The notes: generated by a model not told the origin, from the sequence alone. Numbered from the stretch's first letter, positions 43,331-53,041 are shown. The stretch: DNA of 64,000 nucleotides from Algoriphagus iocasae (GCF_014206875.1 NZ_JACIJO010000003.1:1-64000), one strand, 5' to 3'. Translations and numbers: made by a program.

Positions 43331-44458
43331 TTAATTATTTTGAGTAAGGAGACGGCCTTGTTCCAAAGGTTTCACAAGAACTCCTTCGCTTAATTTATCC
43401 AATCCGGCAGTGACAATTCTGTCATTTGCTTTTAGGACATCACCGCTGACGATAAAGTCATTTCCGGTTCTGCCTTCTATTTTGATTTCCTGACGTCTGA
43501 CAGTATTGTCTTCATTTAGGACAAAAATGAATCTCTTGTCCTGAATAGAAGTGGTCGCAGACTGAGGTACCAAAATGGCATTTGGATAAATCTGTTCCAT
43601 CAAAATTTTTCCTGTATTTCCTGTTCTTAAAAGTGTATCAGGATTTTCAAAATGTGCTCTCAAAGTAATGGAACCAGTTGAACGGTTGATTTGTCCAGAG
43701 TTGGCATCAATCGTCCCTACTTTGTCATAAACACTTCCATCCGCTAAAACCAATTTCACATCCGGATTCATTTTTCTGGATGAAGAATCTTTCTTCATTC
43801 GTTCAAAGTAGAGGTAATCCGATTCACTCATTGAGAAATACACATAGATCTCGCTCACATTGGATAAAACCGTCAGTGGTTCTGAATCTGATTTCTTTAC
43901 CACGTTTCCGATAGATTTAGGGATTCTTCCCATCAACCCATCCACGGGAGCCTTGATTGTAGTAAAGCCCATGTTAATTCGCATGTTTGCCGCTTCGGCT
44001 TCCGCTTTTGCCAGAGAAGACTGCGCTACCTCGTAATCTGCAACGGTTGTTTCCATTCTTACTTCGGAAATAACCTCGTTTTCGATCAATGGTCTCAATC
44101 TTTCTATTTCAGTTTTGGCCTTCCTTAGCTTCGCCTTTTCTAGGTCCACATTTGCCAAAGCATTCTTGAGATCTTCCACATAAGGTTGGTTGTTGATTTT
44201 AAATAAGACATCGCCCTTATTGACATATTGTCCTTCATCGACATAAATCTGCTCCAAAATCCCTTCTACCTGAGGTCTGATCTGCACATTTTCAACTCCT
44301 TCAATAGAGCCTAGATACTTGTAGGAAATCGCGGCAGGCTCTTCGGTTAAAGTCAATACCGGAAGTGGGATACCTTCATCTTCTACCTCTTCTTCTGCAC
44401 AACTGAAAAATCCCAAACTCAGGAACATTCCCAGTACTAGTGGAGAAAAGGTTTTCAT
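43331..44458 (-). CDS. RND efflux periplasmic adaptor (membrane fusion protein)
   Basis: About 375 residues. I prefer the start giving MKTFSPLVLGMFLSLGFFSC, an ordinary lipoprotein signal peptide with Cys at residue 20; an in-frame Met 30 bases upstream (44488) is less likely. The mature protein has the lipoyl halves (VEGILEQIYVDEGQYVNKGD and FTTIKAPVDGLMGR) around a helical hairpin, then beta-barrel and membrane-proximal domains. It bridges the RND pump and the outer membrane factor. First gene of the efflux operon; no adjacent regulator gene is seen. Confidence 0.93.
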   Translation of the reverse strand: MKTFSPLVLGMFLSLGFFSCAEEEVEDEGIPLPVLTLTEEPAAISYKYLGSIEGVENVQIRPQVEGILEQIYVDEGQYVNKGDVLFKINNQPYVEDLKNALANVDLEKAKLRKAKTEIERLRPLIENEVISEVRMETTVADYEVAQSSLAKAEAEAANMRINMGFTTIKAPVDGLMGRIPKSIGNVVKKSDSEPLTVLSNVSEIYVYFSMSESDYLYFERMKKDSSSRKMNPDVKLVLADGSVYDKVGTIDANSGQINRSTGSITLRAHFENPDTLLRTGNTGKILMEQIYPNAILVPQSATTSIQDKRFIFVLNEDNTVRRQEIKIEGRTGNDFIVSGDVLKANDRIVTAGLDKLSEGVLVKPLEQGRLLTQNN

Positions 44459-44841
44459 CTTTTTTATAATAATTGGTCGATTTTTCATGTTTAATAGGTG
44501 TTGATCCTAAATAAAACTCGTTTTCAATATCCTTTTAGAAATAATCATACCATGGGTTATTTTGATGATGTATGAAGCCTATATGCTGGTTTTCAGAGGG
44601 AAACAAATGAGAACTAATTTCAAAGTGGGTAAAAAATGGTGAAAATTGTGGAAGTTTTAACCAATTTTGGTGAATTGCAGCGTCATTCTAGGATCAAATT
44701 GGGGAAGTCTTGGGTTGATGAATCCCCAGCACGGGATTATATTTAACATTTTTTAAAATCTTATCACCCAAAATCATCCGATCAAGAAAGGCTGAAAAAT
44801 AAAAAGCGATAAGCCTATTTTTTACTACTTTTGCCCCCAGA
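44459..44841. other. intergenic region between efflux operon and lepA
   Basis: 383 bases between divergent genes. No open frame with coding character is seen. A weak stem (TGGGGA 44700-44705 with TCCCCA 44723-44728) and the lepA -7 box are the only signals found. No operator-like palindrome for the efflux operon was recognised. Confidence 0.5.
44826..44833 (+). promoter_or_regulatory. -7 promoter element for lepA
   Basis: TACTTTTG fits TAnnTTTG exactly. Transcription would start near 44839-44841, leaving 0 to 8 nt before the candidate start codons at 44842 and 44848. No -33 TTG is apparent. Confidence 0.5.
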
Positions 44842-46635
44842 ATGGATATGCAAAAAATAAGGAATTTCTGTATCATCGCCCATATTGATCATGGGAAGAG
44901 TACACTGGCGGATAGATTACTGCAAGAAACACAAACTGTCGCAGACCGTGACATGCAGAATCAGTTGTTGGATAATATGGATTTGGAGCGGGAGCGAGGC
45001 ATCACGATCAAGTCTCATGCGATCCAGATGAAATATACTCATGAAGGTGAAGTTTACACACTGAATCTGATTGACACTCCAGGGCACGTGGATTTTTCCT
45101 ATGAAGTATCCCGGTCGATTGCTGCCTGCGAAGGAGCATTATTGATCGTTGATGCATCACAAGGGATCGAGGCACAGACTATTTCCAACTTATACTTGGC
45201 ACTGGGACATGATCTTGAAATCATTCCGGTTTTAAATAAAATTGATCTTCCTGGAGCAGATCCCGAAGCAGTGGCAGATGAGGTGATCGACTTGATCGGT
45301 TGTGACCGTGAAGATATTATTTTAGCCTCCGGCAAAACTGGAATTGGTATCGATGATATTTTGAAAGCTGTGGTCACTAGAATCCCAGCTCCAAAAGGTG
45401 ACCCGGATGCTCCGCTTCAGGCGATGATTTTTGATTCGGTTTATAACCCATTCCGAGGAGTGGAAGTGATTTTCCGAATTTTTAATGGAACCTTCAGTAA
45501 AGGTGATAAAATCAAATTTGTCAATACTGGAAGAGAATACGAGGCGGATGAAATCGGGATTTTGGGTCTGAACCAAATTCCTCAACAAACCATGTCTGCA
45601 GGAAACGTAGGCTATTTGATTTCTGGGGTGAAAGTTGCCAAGGAAATCAAAGTTGGGGATACGATTACGCATATCAAGAGACCTTGCGAGAAAGCAATTC
45701 AAGGTTTTGAAAACGTGAAGCCGATGGTTTTTGCGGGTATTTACCCGGTAGAAACTACCGATTACGAAGAGTTGAGAGCTTCCATGGAGAAGCTTCAGCT
45801 AAACGATGCTTCTTTGGTTTGGGAACCTGAAACTTCCATGGCTTTGGGCTTTGGATTCCGTTGTGGATTCTTGGGCATGTTGCACATGGAGATTATCCAG
45901 GAGCGATTGGAGCGTGAGTTTGACATGACGGTGATCACTACAGTGCCATCCGTTCAGTTTAAGGCACTCATGACCAATGATACCTACCAAACCATCAATG
46001 CGCCTTCTGATATGCCTGATCCGACAAAGATGAAGCATATTGAAGAACCTTATGTTAAAGCTTCTATCATCACAGCTGCAGAATATGTGGGATCTGTGAT
46101 TACGCTTTGTATGGAAAAAAGAGGTCAGATCAAGAATCAGGTTTATTTGACAGCGGAGCGTGTTGAACTGACTTTTGATATGCCTTTGGCAGAGATCGTT
46201 TTTGATTTCTTCGATAAACTGAAAACCATATCCAGAGGATACGCCTCTTTGGATTATGAACTGATAGGATACCAGGTTTCACACATGGTGAGATTGGATG
46301 TGATGTTGAATGGTGAGCCTGTCGATGCACTTTCTGCGGTCGTTCACCGGGATAAGGCATACGAGTGGGGAAGAAGACTTTGTGAGAAATTGAAAGAATT
46401 GGTACCTAGACAAATGTTTGAAATAGCCATTCAGGCAGCTATCGGGCAGAAAATTATTGCCAGAGAAACGGTGAAAGCTTTGCGTAAAAACGTATTGGCG
46501 AAGTGTTATGGTGGTGATATTTCCCGTAAGCGCAAACTCCTTGAAAAGCAGAAAAAGGGTAAGAAACGTATGAGACAAGTCGGAAACGTGGAAGTTCCTC
46601 AGGAGGCGTTTATGGCGGTGCTGAAGCTAGATTAA
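44842..46635 (+). CDS. lepA: elongation factor 4 (LepA)
   Basis: A 597-residue translational GTPase that acts on stalled or initiating ribosomes. G1 is [10 protein letters not shown]2 RERGITIK, G3 DTPGH, G4 NKID. EF-G-like domains II, III and V and the LepA-specific C-terminal domain (ending with [20 protein letters not shown]) follow. Two starts are possible: ATG 44842 (MDMQKIRN) or ATG 44848 (MQKIRN). The -7 element so close to the start suggests a very short or absent leader. Followed by a four-helix-bundle gene on the same strand, which probably has a separate origin. Confidence 0.96.
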   Translation: MDMQKIRNFCIIAHIDHGKSTLADRLLQETQTVADRDMQNQLLDNMDLERERGITIKSHAIQMKYTHEGEVYTLNLIDTPGHVDFSYEVSRSIAACEGALLIVDASQGIEAQTISNLYLALGHDLEIIPVLNKIDLPGADPEAVADEVIDLIGCDREDIILASGKTGIGIDDILKAVVTRIPAPKGDPDAPLQAMIFDSVYNPFRGVEVIFRIFNGTFSKGDKIKFVNTGREYEADEIGILGLNQIPQQTMSAGNVGYLISGVKVAKEIKVGDTITHIKRPCEKAIQGFENVKPMVFAGIYPVETTDYEELRASMEKLQLNDASLVWEPETSMALGFGFRCGFLGMLHMEIIQERLEREFDMTVITTVPSVQFKALMTNDTYQTINAPSDMPDPTKMKHIEEPYVKASIITAAEYVGSVITLCMEKRGQIKNQVYLTAERVELTFDMPLAEIVFDFFDKLKTISRGYASLDYELIGYQVSHMVRLDVMLNGEPVDALSAVVHRDKAYEWGRRLCEKLKELVPRQMFEIAIQAAIGQKIIARETVKALRKNVLAKCYGGDISRKRKLLEKQKKGKKRMRQVGNVEVPQEAFMAVLKLD

Positions 46636-46665
46636 TTTGATAAACAAATCTTATTAACTTCATTA

Positions 46666-46689
46666 TTCAACATTCTGTATTCGATATTC
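46666..46689 (+). repeat. left inverted repeat flanking the four-helix-bundle gene
   Basis: Bases 46666-46689 begin TTCAACATTC and end TTCGATATTC. The reverse complement of 47126-47156 begins and ends with the same ten bases, with a longer middle. The pair brackets the gene at 46751-47113. Confidence 0.65.
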
Positions 46690-46750
46690 ATTGTTATTTA
46701 CAATTATGAATAAAATGAGTTTTATTATTGAGTTATTTTGATCTTGTTTA

Positions 46751-47113
46751 ATGGAAAGAAAATTTGATTTAGAAGATCGATTGATAGATTTTGCCTCAGA
46801 AATCATTTCTTTTACTGATACAATGGTAAGTTCTAAAGCAGGAAATCACATGAGTAGTCAATTACTTAGAAGTGGTACATCTCCTGCTTTAAATTATGGT
46901 GAAGCTCAATCAGGAGAATCCAGACGAGATTTTATACATAAGCTAAAAATTGTTTTAAAAGAATTAAGAGAAAGCCGAGTTGCCTTAAAAATAATTGCAA
47001 AATCTAGTTTACATCATGATTTGGCTTTCGTAAAAAGGTTAATAAATGAATGTAATCAGCTGATTTCAATCTTTGTAAAAAGTATTGATACAGCAGGAAA
47101 GAAAAATCTTTAA
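46751..47113 (+). CDS. four-helix-bundle protein (23S rRNA intervening-sequence / S23 family)
   Basis: A 120-residue protein predicted to be a helical bundle. The pattern FDLEDRLIDFASEIISF, MSSQLLRSGTSPALNYGEA and FIHKLKIVLKELRESRVAL is that of the S23/IVP family, first found in insertions in 23S rRNA genes and also near diversity-generating retroelements (Avd-like). Here it stands alone between lepA and folD. AT-rich flanks carry imperfect inverted repeats, so it may be mobile. Biochemical role is unknown; pentameric nucleic-acid-binding bundles are known for relatives. Confidence 0.88.
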   Translation: MERKFDLEDRLIDFASEIISFTDTMVSSKAGNHMSSQLLRSGTSPALNYGEAQSGESRRDFIHKLKIVLKELRESRVALKIIAKSSLHHDLAFVKRLINECNQLISIFVKSIDTAGKKNL

Positions 47114-47125
47114 ACACTAAATTTC

Positions 47126-47156
47126 GAATATCGAATTTCGAACATCGAATGTTGAA
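47126..47156 (+). repeat. right inverted repeat flanking the four-helix-bundle gene
   Basis: Starts GAATATCGAA and ends GAATGTTGAA; it is the imperfect complement of 46666-46689. Internally it repeats the short unit TCGAA(T/C) several times (TTCGAATATCGAATTTCGAA-type), so it also forms internal pairs. Confidence 0.65.
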
Positions 47157-47182
47157 GTTTGATACAATAAAAGAAAATAAGC

Positions 47183-48067
47183 ATGGCCACATTAATCGAC
47201 GGAAAACTTACCTCATCACAAATAAAATCTGAAATCGCTGCACGAGTGGCAGAAATAAAAGCTGAGGGAGGAAAAACGCCTCATTTGGCTGCGATTCTAG
47301 TAGGAAATGATGGTGCAAGTCAAACTTATGTAGGCGCAAAAGTGAAAGCTTGCGGTGAATGTGGCTTTGAGTCAACTTTGGTCCGTTTAGAGGATACAGT
47401 TTCCGAGGAAGAGTTGCTAAAGGTAGTAGAGGATATCAACGAAAATCCAGAAATAGACGGTTTGATCGTACAGCTTCCCCTTCCAAAGCATATCTCTGTA
47501 GAGAAAGTAACCAATAAGATTAAGCCTGAGAAAGACGTGGACGGCTTTACTCCTGCAAACGTTGGTCGGATGGCACTTAACTGGCCTGCTTACGTAGCAG
47601 CAACTCCTTATGGAATTGTGGAGCTTTTGAAAAGATATGAAATCGAAACTTCAGGTAAGCACTGTGTGGTGATCGGAAGAAGCCATATTGTGGGAAGTCC
47701 TATGAGTATTTTGATGGCTAGAAATGGCTATCCAGGAAATTCTACCGTGACTTTGACGCATAGCCGAACCAAGAATCTGGAAGAGATTGCTAAATCTGCA
47801 GATATTTTGATTGTGGCCTTGGGTAAACCTCATTTTGTGACGGCTGACATGGTGAAGCCAGGAGCAGTGGTGATTGATGTGGGAATTCACAGAATCGAAG
47901 ATGCTAGCAAGAAGTCTGGATTTAGACTGGTAGGCGATGTGAAGTTTGAGGAAGTTGCCGAGAAAGCTTCAGCGATTACTCCTGTGCCTGGTGGTGTAGG
48001 ACCGATGACGATTGCATCTTTGCTTTACAACACCTTGTTGGCGGCAGAGAAGAAGGTTTACGGATAA
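47183..48067 (+). CDS. folD: methylenetetrahydrofolate dehydrogenase/cyclohydrolase FolD
   Basis: A 294-residue bifunctional enzyme that converts 5,10-methylene-THF to 10-formyl-THF. The catalytic [16 protein letters not shown] segment (Tyr and Lys) is at about residues 46-61. The substrate motif [12 protein letters not shown] and KDVDGF follow. The NADP site is [14 protein letters not shown], and the C-terminal [10 protein letters not shown] signature is complete. Length is typical. It lies 26 bases after the right inverted repeat of the preceding gene. Confidence 0.96.
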   Translation: MATLIDGKLTSSQIKSEIAARVAEIKAEGGKTPHLAAILVGNDGASQTYVGAKVKACGECGFESTLVRLEDTVSEEELLKVVEDINENPEIDGLIVQLPLPKHISVEKVTNKIKPEKDVDGFTPANVGRMALNWPAYVAATPYGIVELLKRYEIETSGKHCVVIGRSHIVGSPMSILMARNGYPGNSTVTLTHSRTKNLEEIAKSADILIVALGKPHFVTADMVKPGAVVIDVGIHRIEDASKKSGFRLVGDVKFEEVAEKASAITPVPGGVGPMTIASLLYNTLLAAEKKVYG

Positions 48068-48102
48068 AATTAAAAATAATTGGAAAAGCTGTAGAGTAGG
48101 GG

Positions 48103-48133
48103 TTGCTTCGAATAGGCAACATTTCTACTTTTG
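48103..48133 (+). promoter_or_regulatory. promoter of tRNA-Leu
   Basis: A -33 TTG (48103-48105) and an exact -7 TACTTTTG (48126-48133) are separated by 20 nt, the best match to the Bacteroidota sigma-ABfr promoter in this window. Transcription would start near 48139, a few bases before the tRNA. Confidence 0.7.
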
Positions 48134-48145
48134 CTGACCCTAACC

Positions 48146-48229
48146 GCGCACGTGGTGAAACTGGTAGACACGCCATCTTGAGGGGGTGGTGCATTAAGTT
48201 GTGTGGAAGTTCGAATCTTCTCGTGCGCA
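48146..48229 (+). tRNA. tRNA-Leu (anticodon GAG)
   Basis: The acceptor stem GCGCACG (48146-48152) pairs with CGTGCGC (48222-48228), with A as discriminator. The D arm has TGGTAGAC, the anticodon stem CCATC/GGTGG encloses the loop TTGAGGG (anticodon GAG), and a long variable arm and GTTCGAATC T arm follow. The long variable arm is as expected for a leucine tRNA. The 3' CCA is not encoded. Confidence 0.95.
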
Positions 48230-48230
48230 C

Positions 48231-48263
48231 AAAAAAGCTCTGAAGTTATTCAGGGCTTTTTTT
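48231..48263 (+). terminator. terminator after tRNA-Leu
   Basis: AGCTCTGAA (48236-48244) pairs with TTCAGGGCT (48249-48257, one G-T pair) around a 4-nt loop, followed by seven T. A second, weaker stem with a T-run follows at 48269-48299. Confidence 0.82.
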
Positions 48264-48302
48264 CATTAAGGCTCCCAATTATTCGGAGTTCTTTTTTTTA
48301 CT

Positions 48303-48360
48303 GCAAAGTCGCAAAGGACGCAGAGATAATAAAGAGAAGGGCAAAGGTGTCTTTATCTCT
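48303..48360. repeat. CGCAAAG-type degenerate intergenic repeat
   Basis: GCAAAGTC, GCAAAGGAC and GCAGAG follow each other (48303-48325), a degenerate short tandem array of a kind common between Bacteroidota genes. AGAGATAATAAAG and CTTTATCTCT then form an imperfect inverted repeat. No function is evident. Confidence 0.45.
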
Positions 48361-48479
48361 TTTATGAATTGTATTTTTAGTAATCAAAACCTCAATAGAA
48401 GAATTCTATTTACTTTTTCCACCAATGGCCTCTTCTCTCCCCATATTTTCCTTACATTTTCGGCCAAATTAAATTTCCT

Positions 48480-49022
48480 ATGTATCGATTATTGAAAGCA
48501 GCTCTTTTCTCAGCCGCACTCTTGTTTACCCATTTGACATTTGCTCAATCTGCTCAATTCCCCTTGGTAAAAGGTTTCGGTGGGATTTATGAAGTTCCTG
48601 ATGCAACTGAAAGACCGGATCCAACCCTGGAATACAAGATCATGGTTGACATGTCTACTGGTGCAGATGATCCAAAGCAAATCAGCAGATGGGTGGATAA
48701 TGTTGCCCGATTGATGAACCTGCATGGACTTGCCGGGGTGCCTCAAGAAAATATGCACGTAAAAGTTGTGGTCCATGGAGGTGCTATTTTTACGATCTTA
48801 AACAATGAAGAGTACCAGAAGCGGTATCAAGTGGATAATCCAAACTTGCCGGTTTATCAGGCACTGAAGGATGCAGGAGTTGATATCTATGTTTGTGGCC
48901 AATCTATGCGGGCTAGAAGTTTGAGTAAAAGTGATATTTCTCCGCTTATTGAAATTGCACATTCAGCTTTGACCACCATCACTACTTACGTGCCTCAGGG
49001 CTACACACTGCTGAAATTCTAA
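48480..49022 (+). CDS. secreted DsrE/DsrF-like protein
   Basis: A 180-residue protein with a signal peptide (about residues 1-22, ending TFAQ). The mature part has the DsrE-like fold: repeated strand-helix units with MHVKVVVHGGAIFTIL and a conserved Cys in DIYVCGQSMRAR (about residue 139), then APQG-like YVPQGYTLL at the end. Cytoplasmic DsrE proteins relay sulfur on this Cys; the role of the secreted type is unknown. It is followed after 36 bases by the hybrid kinase gene and may be co-transcribed. Confidence 0.88.
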   Translation: MYRLLKAALFSAALLFTHLTFAQSAQFPLVKGFGGIYEVPDATERPDPTLEYKIMVDMSTGADDPKQISRWVDNVARLMNLHGLAGVPQENMHVKVVVHGGAIFTILNNEEYQKRYQVDNPNLPVYQALKDAGVDIYVCGQSMRARSLSKSDISPLIEIAHSALTTITTYVPQGYTLLKF

Positions 49023-49058
49023 TACTTGGAATAATTATTGGTAATTTTGGAGGATAGA

Positions 49059-51593
49059 ATGAAAAAAGTCAATCCTCCTTCCAAGACCGCGAGAAAAGTC
49101 GTTATCGGCTTTTTCTTTGCCGCCATTTTCCTAATAGGGGTGGCAGGCTTGACTTATTATACCCTCAATCGTTTGGTGGATACAGTTGCTGAATTGGCTG
49201 AACCTAATCAGAAATTGAATCTTCTTAATGAACTTCAAACAGAGATTTTTCAGATTTCACAAATTGAGCAGTTTGGGGAAGAAGGAGATTTTCGGGTGAA
49301 AGACTCCACTCTAAAGTCATTGGATGAGAAACTTGCCCAGCTAGATGAATGGGCTACTGATAGTTTAGAGAAGTCAAATATTCAAAGCATCCGAGAGAAT
49401 CTGGCCACCTTGGTGACTGGATATATGGATCTTTTTGAGGTGAAAAGCAATCTTGCGAATCGGAATTTTACCCAAGAAGCTCTTCGGAAAGTTGAGCTTG
49501 GAATTCGGAGAAGAGCAGCAGATCTGGAAACAGAACCTTTGCGAACGCTCCAGCCTAAAGATATTATATTGGAAGAACTCAAGCAGCAGAATGCAACGAG
49601 GCAGGAACTTCCAAAAGGGCAGGAATTGCAGGTAGGTAGATTAACTCCGGAAGAAATCACCAAAGAAGAGGATAAGCTGGTGAATTACCTCCGAAATCTT
49701 CAAAAGCAAAATAGTCGCTCTACAGAGGCACAACCTATTACCTTAGATAGTATCCTATACAATATCCGAGGTGTCATCAGCAGAATTTATCGTGAAGAAG
49801 CCTACCAAAGACAGAAGTTGGCATCTCTGGAAACTGAGCTTTCTCAAAAGCAGAGTGAGATCATCGGTACTATACAAAGTTTACTGACAACTCTTCAAAG
49901 GCGGGTAATCGAGGATTCTAATTCCCAAAACGACGCAGCTTTCTTACTTGCGAATGATGTGACTTTTTTCTTGCTGATGGTTGTGGTTCTGGCAGTTTTG
50001 GGTTCTGCATTGCTGGTATATTCTATTCTTAAAGAGATTAAACTCAATAAAAGCTATCAGGAAAATCTGTTGATTTCTCAGCAAAAATCTGAAGCGCTAG
50101 CTCGTTCTAAACAGGAGTTCCTGGCCAATATGAGCCATGAAATCAGAAACCCACTTCATGTTATTCAGGGGTATCAATCAGTTTTAGAAAAATCCACCTT
50201 AGACACTGCCCAGCAGTCTTATTTGAGAATGATCGGATTTGCCTCTCAAACTTTGATGGAAATTGTGGACGATGTACTCGATTTTTCAAAACTAGAGGCA
50301 GGTAAGCTCAAGTTGGAATACCGACCTTTTGACCCATTCAATCTTTTTGGTTCACTTCAGAAATTCTTTGAGTTACAGGCAGACGAGAAAAAGCTAGGTT
50401 TTCACTGGGCTTTGAAACTTCCAGAAGACAAATGGCTGGAAGGGGATCAGTTGCGCTTGAAGCAAATACTAAATAACCTCTTATCCAATGCATTTAAATT
50501 CACCCAAGAGGGCTCAATCAGTGTCAATGTAGAATGGGCAGAAAATCAGCTAATTGTGGAAATTAGGGACACTGGGATTGGGATGAGTGAGGAAGTGTTG
50601 GAAAAAGTCTTTTTGGAATTTGATCAGGCGGATAATTCTATTTCCAGAAAATTCGGCGGAACAGGATTGGGATTGGCGATCGTCCATAGATTGGTCTTAT
50701 TGATGAAAGGGGACATTGATACCAAAAGCGAAGTTGGGGTTGGAACTCAATTTAGAATCACGTTGCCGATGAAGGCCGTGGAGGCTCATGAGGCCGAACC
50801 AAGTACTTCAGAAATGAATTTCATCGATCTGGAAGACAAGAATGTTTTATTGGTGGATGATGATAAGGTTGGTTTGAGATATCTGGAGACTATTTTTTCA
50901 TACTTTGGAGCCAATGTTATTGCCTATCCAGGAGGTGCTTTCTTCCGGGATGAATTTGAAGAAATCGATATTGATTTGGCTATAATTGATATTCAAATGC
51001 CTGAATTTTCTGGTTTTGATGTGGTGAAATCTATCAGGACATATGATTCCTATAAATCACTTCCAGTACTTGCCATGACCGCCAATGTATTCGTTGAGGA
51101 AAAAGAAAAAATGATGAAGGCAGGATTTAATGAATTGCTGTTCAAACCCTTCCAAGAGAAAGCACTTGTAGCTTGCTTGAGTAGAATTTTCCCAGATCGG
51201 GCTACTAAAGGACAACCAATCGCATCTGAGGTTTCAGTGGAAAACCATGATCATTTTGATCTGAAAGACATGCGTCGATTCTGTATGGGAGATGAAGAGC
51301 TCCTGTTGGATATTTTGAAAGATCTTATCAAAGACACTCAAAAAGACATGACCAGGCTGAAAAAAGCCAGGTTAAATGATCGATGGGACGAAGTATTGGA
51401 AATTTGCCATCAACTCGGAAGTAGACTGGGCCAAATAAAAAGTCCGAGTGGGGAACTGGCCAGAAAAGTGGAAAACAGTCTGAAGCTGGGAACTCAAAAT
51501 GGCCTAGACGAAGTCTTAAATATTTTGGATATTGAGGTGAAAAACCTATTAGCAGCTCTCTCAGAGGTGGTTTATGCCCCAGAGAGCTACTAA
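49059..51593 (+). CDS. hybrid sensor histidine kinase with receiver and HPt domains
   Basis: About 844 residues from ATG 49059, which has GGAGGA just upstream; a TTG at 49038 is also in frame. Two transmembrane helices (about 13-35 and 298-322) enclose a long helical periplasmic sensor region. The H-box has H360 (NMSHEIRNPLHVI), then a HATPase domain with N box LNNLLSNAFKF, DTGIGM and GGTGLGLAI. The receiver phosphoacceptor is D644 (IIDIQMPEF). The C-terminal domain has the HPt helix ICHQLGSRLG with H784. A complete His-Asp-His relay suggests a separate response regulator as target; the convergent NtrC-type gene is the nearest candidate. Confidence 0.92.
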   Translation: MKKVNPPSKTARKVVIGFFFAAIFLIGVAGLTYYTLNRLVDTVAELAEPNQKLNLLNELQTEIFQISQIEQFGEEGDFRVKDSTLKSLDEKLAQLDEWATDSLEKSNIQSIRENLATLVTGYMDLFEVKSNLANRNFTQEALRKVELGIRRRAADLETEPLRTLQPKDIILEELKQQNATRQELPKGQELQVGRLTPEEITKEEDKLVNYLRNLQKQNSRSTEAQPITLDSILYNIRGVISRIYREEAYQRQKLASLETELSQKQSEIIGTIQSLLTTLQRRVIEDSNSQNDAAFLLANDVTFFLLMVVVLAVLGSALLVYSILKEIKLNKSYQENLLISQQKSEALARSKQEFLANMSHEIRNPLHVIQGYQSVLEKSTLDTAQQSYLRMIGFASQTLMEIVDDVLDFSKLEAGKLKLEYRPFDPFNLFGSLQKFFELQADEKKLGFHWALKLPEDKWLEGDQLRLKQILNNLLSNAFKFTQEGSISVNVEWAENQLIVEIRDTGIGMSEEVLEKVFLEFDQADNSISRKFGGTGLGLAIVHRLVLLMKGDIDTKSEVGVGTQFRITLPMKAVEAHEAEPSTSEMNFIDLEDKNVLLVDDDKVGLRYLETIFSYFGANVIAYPGGAFFRDEFEEIDIDLAIIDIQMPEFSGFDVVKSIRTYDSYKSLPVLAMTANVFVEEKEKMMKAGFNELLFKPFQEKALVACLSRIFPDRATKGQPIASEVSVENHDHFDLKDMRRFCMGDEELLLDILKDLIKDTQKDMTRLKKARLNDRWDEVLEICHQLGSRLGQIKSPSGELARKVENSLKLGTQNGLDEVLNILDIEVKNLLAALSEVVYAPESY

Positions 51594-51604
51594 TCGAAGG
51601 TTAA

Positions 51605-53008
51605 TTAATCCAGTCCGTATTTTTCCATTTTACTGTACAGGGTTTTTCTATCCATGTTCAGAATTCTGGCAGTTTTTGACTTGTTGAATTTGGTGTCGTT
51701 CAGAACTTTTTGGATCAGTTCTTTCTCCTGTTCCACCCATTTTGATTTGTAATCTTTTGGAGAAGGGAGCTCCTCGTTCATGACAGAATTAGAAGTGTTT
51801 CCAAAACTGGCACTTGCCATTTGACTAGAAGGCTCGTATAAATCCGAAGGAAGTGCGTCCTTTTCTACCAATCCTCCAGCAGTCAATAACACTGCTCGTT
51901 TGATGATGTTTCTTAGTTCACGGAGGTTTCCAGGCCAGTCATAAGCCAAGAAAATTTCCCAGACTTCCGGAGTGAAACCTCCTACATTTTTGCCGAGTCT
52001 ATCGTTGCTTTCTTCTAAAAATTGCTGTGCAAAATCTTCCAAATCCTCTTTCCTTCTTCGAAGGGGGATGGCTTGCAAAGTGAATTCATTGAGTCGGTGA
52101 TAAAGATCCTCCCTGAAATGCCCATCTCCAGATTGGATAATAAGGTTGTCATTGGTAGCGGCAATGATTCTCACATCAATTTGTATTTCCTTATTGCCAC
52201 CGATTTTACGGATCGTTCTCTCTTGGATGGCACGAAGCAATTGGATTTGAACTTCATAGCTCAAGTTGCCTATTTCATCCAAGAAAATCGTACCTCCTTT
52301 GGCGGACTCAAAATGACCCGTTTTATGATCCAAAGCTCCTGTAAATGCGCCTTTAACATGACCAAAAAGCTCACTTCCAGCCAATTCTCTTGGCAAGGCT
52401 CCACAATCTATTGCAATGAAAGGACCATCCTTACGAGTTGATAAATCGTGAATTCTTCTGGAAACAAATTCTTTACCTGTTCCCGTTTCTCCTAGCACCA
52501 AAACACTTAAATCAGTTGGGGCAACGAGTTGAATATGTTTTTCAAGTTTTTCTGCTTCGGCTGAACTTCCGACCACATAGCTGCTTTTGGCAACTTTTGA
52601 TTCAGAAGTTTTTTGTGGCTTGCTGGAGGGAATCGACGGTTCGGTGCTTTTGGCAGAGAGTGATTCTTTTACTGTCGCCAGCAATTCATCTGGATTGATA
52701 GGCTTGGTGATATATTCAAAAGCGCCAAGTTTCATGGCTTTGATTGCAATCCGGATATCTGAATAGTGGGTGATCAGAATTACCTGAGTGGCAGGGAATT
52801 TAGATTTAGACCATTGGAGTAACTCCATGCCAGTTCCATCAGGAAGGCGAAAATCGGCAATGATCAAATCATAACTATTGGTTGCCAATGTTTGTTGGGC
52901 ATCTTTGACTTTGACACAAGTTTCAACAGCGTAGCCATTTTTCTCCAAAAAAGTCTTAACGATTCTGGAATAGGTCAAGTCATCTTCGACTAATAAAATC
53001 TGTTTCAT
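51605..53008 (-). CDS. sigma-54-dependent response regulator (NtrC family)
   Basis: A 467-residue bacterial enhancer-binding protein. The receiver has D9-D10 and phosphoacceptor D52 (IIADFRLPDG). A linker of about 30 residues leads to the AAA+ domain: Walker A GETGTGKE, the sigma-54 contact loop GAFTGA, Walker B GGTIFLDEIG, and the Arg-finger region. A C-terminal Fis-type helix-turn-helix (KSKTARILNMDRKTLYSKM) binds DNA. It should activate RNA polymerase with sigma-54 when phosphorylated. Tail-to-tail with the hybrid kinase (11-base gap). A possible sigma-54 promoter lies upstream of the next gene on the same strand. Confidence 0.95.
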   Translation of the reverse strand: MKQILLVEDDLTYSRIVKTFLEKNGYAVETCVKVKDAQQTLATNSYDLIIADFRLPDGTGMELLQWSKSKFPATQVILITHYSDIRIAIKAMKLGAFEYITKPINPDELLATVKESLSAKSTEPSIPSSKPQKTSESKVAKSSYVVGSSAEAEKLEKHIQLVAPTDLSVLVLGETGTGKEFVSRRIHDLSTRKDGPFIAIDCGALPRELAGSELFGHVKGAFTGALDHKTGHFESAKGGTIFLDEIGNLSYEVQIQLLRAIQERTIRKIGGNKEIQIDVRIIAATNDNLIIQSGDGHFREDLYHRLNEFTLQAIPLRRRKEDLEDFAQQFLEESNDRLGKNVGGFTPEVWEIFLAYDWPGNLRELRNIIKRAVLLTAGGLVEKDALPSDLYEPSSQMASASFGNTSNSVMNEELPSPKDYKSKWVEQEKELIQKVLNDTKFNKSKTARILNMDRKTLYSKMEKYGLD

Positions 53009-53041
53009 GTAAAAATCACGGTTGACAATACAAGTTTAACG

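Noticed and set aside
46751..47113. Diversity-generating retroelement with an Avd-like protein
   Set aside because: No reverse transcriptase or template/variable repeat pair is present nearby; only the four-helix-bundle gene is there.
48303..48330. CRISPR-like short repeats
   Set aside because: Units are 6-9 bases, imperfect and without spacers of constant length; no cas genes are in the window.
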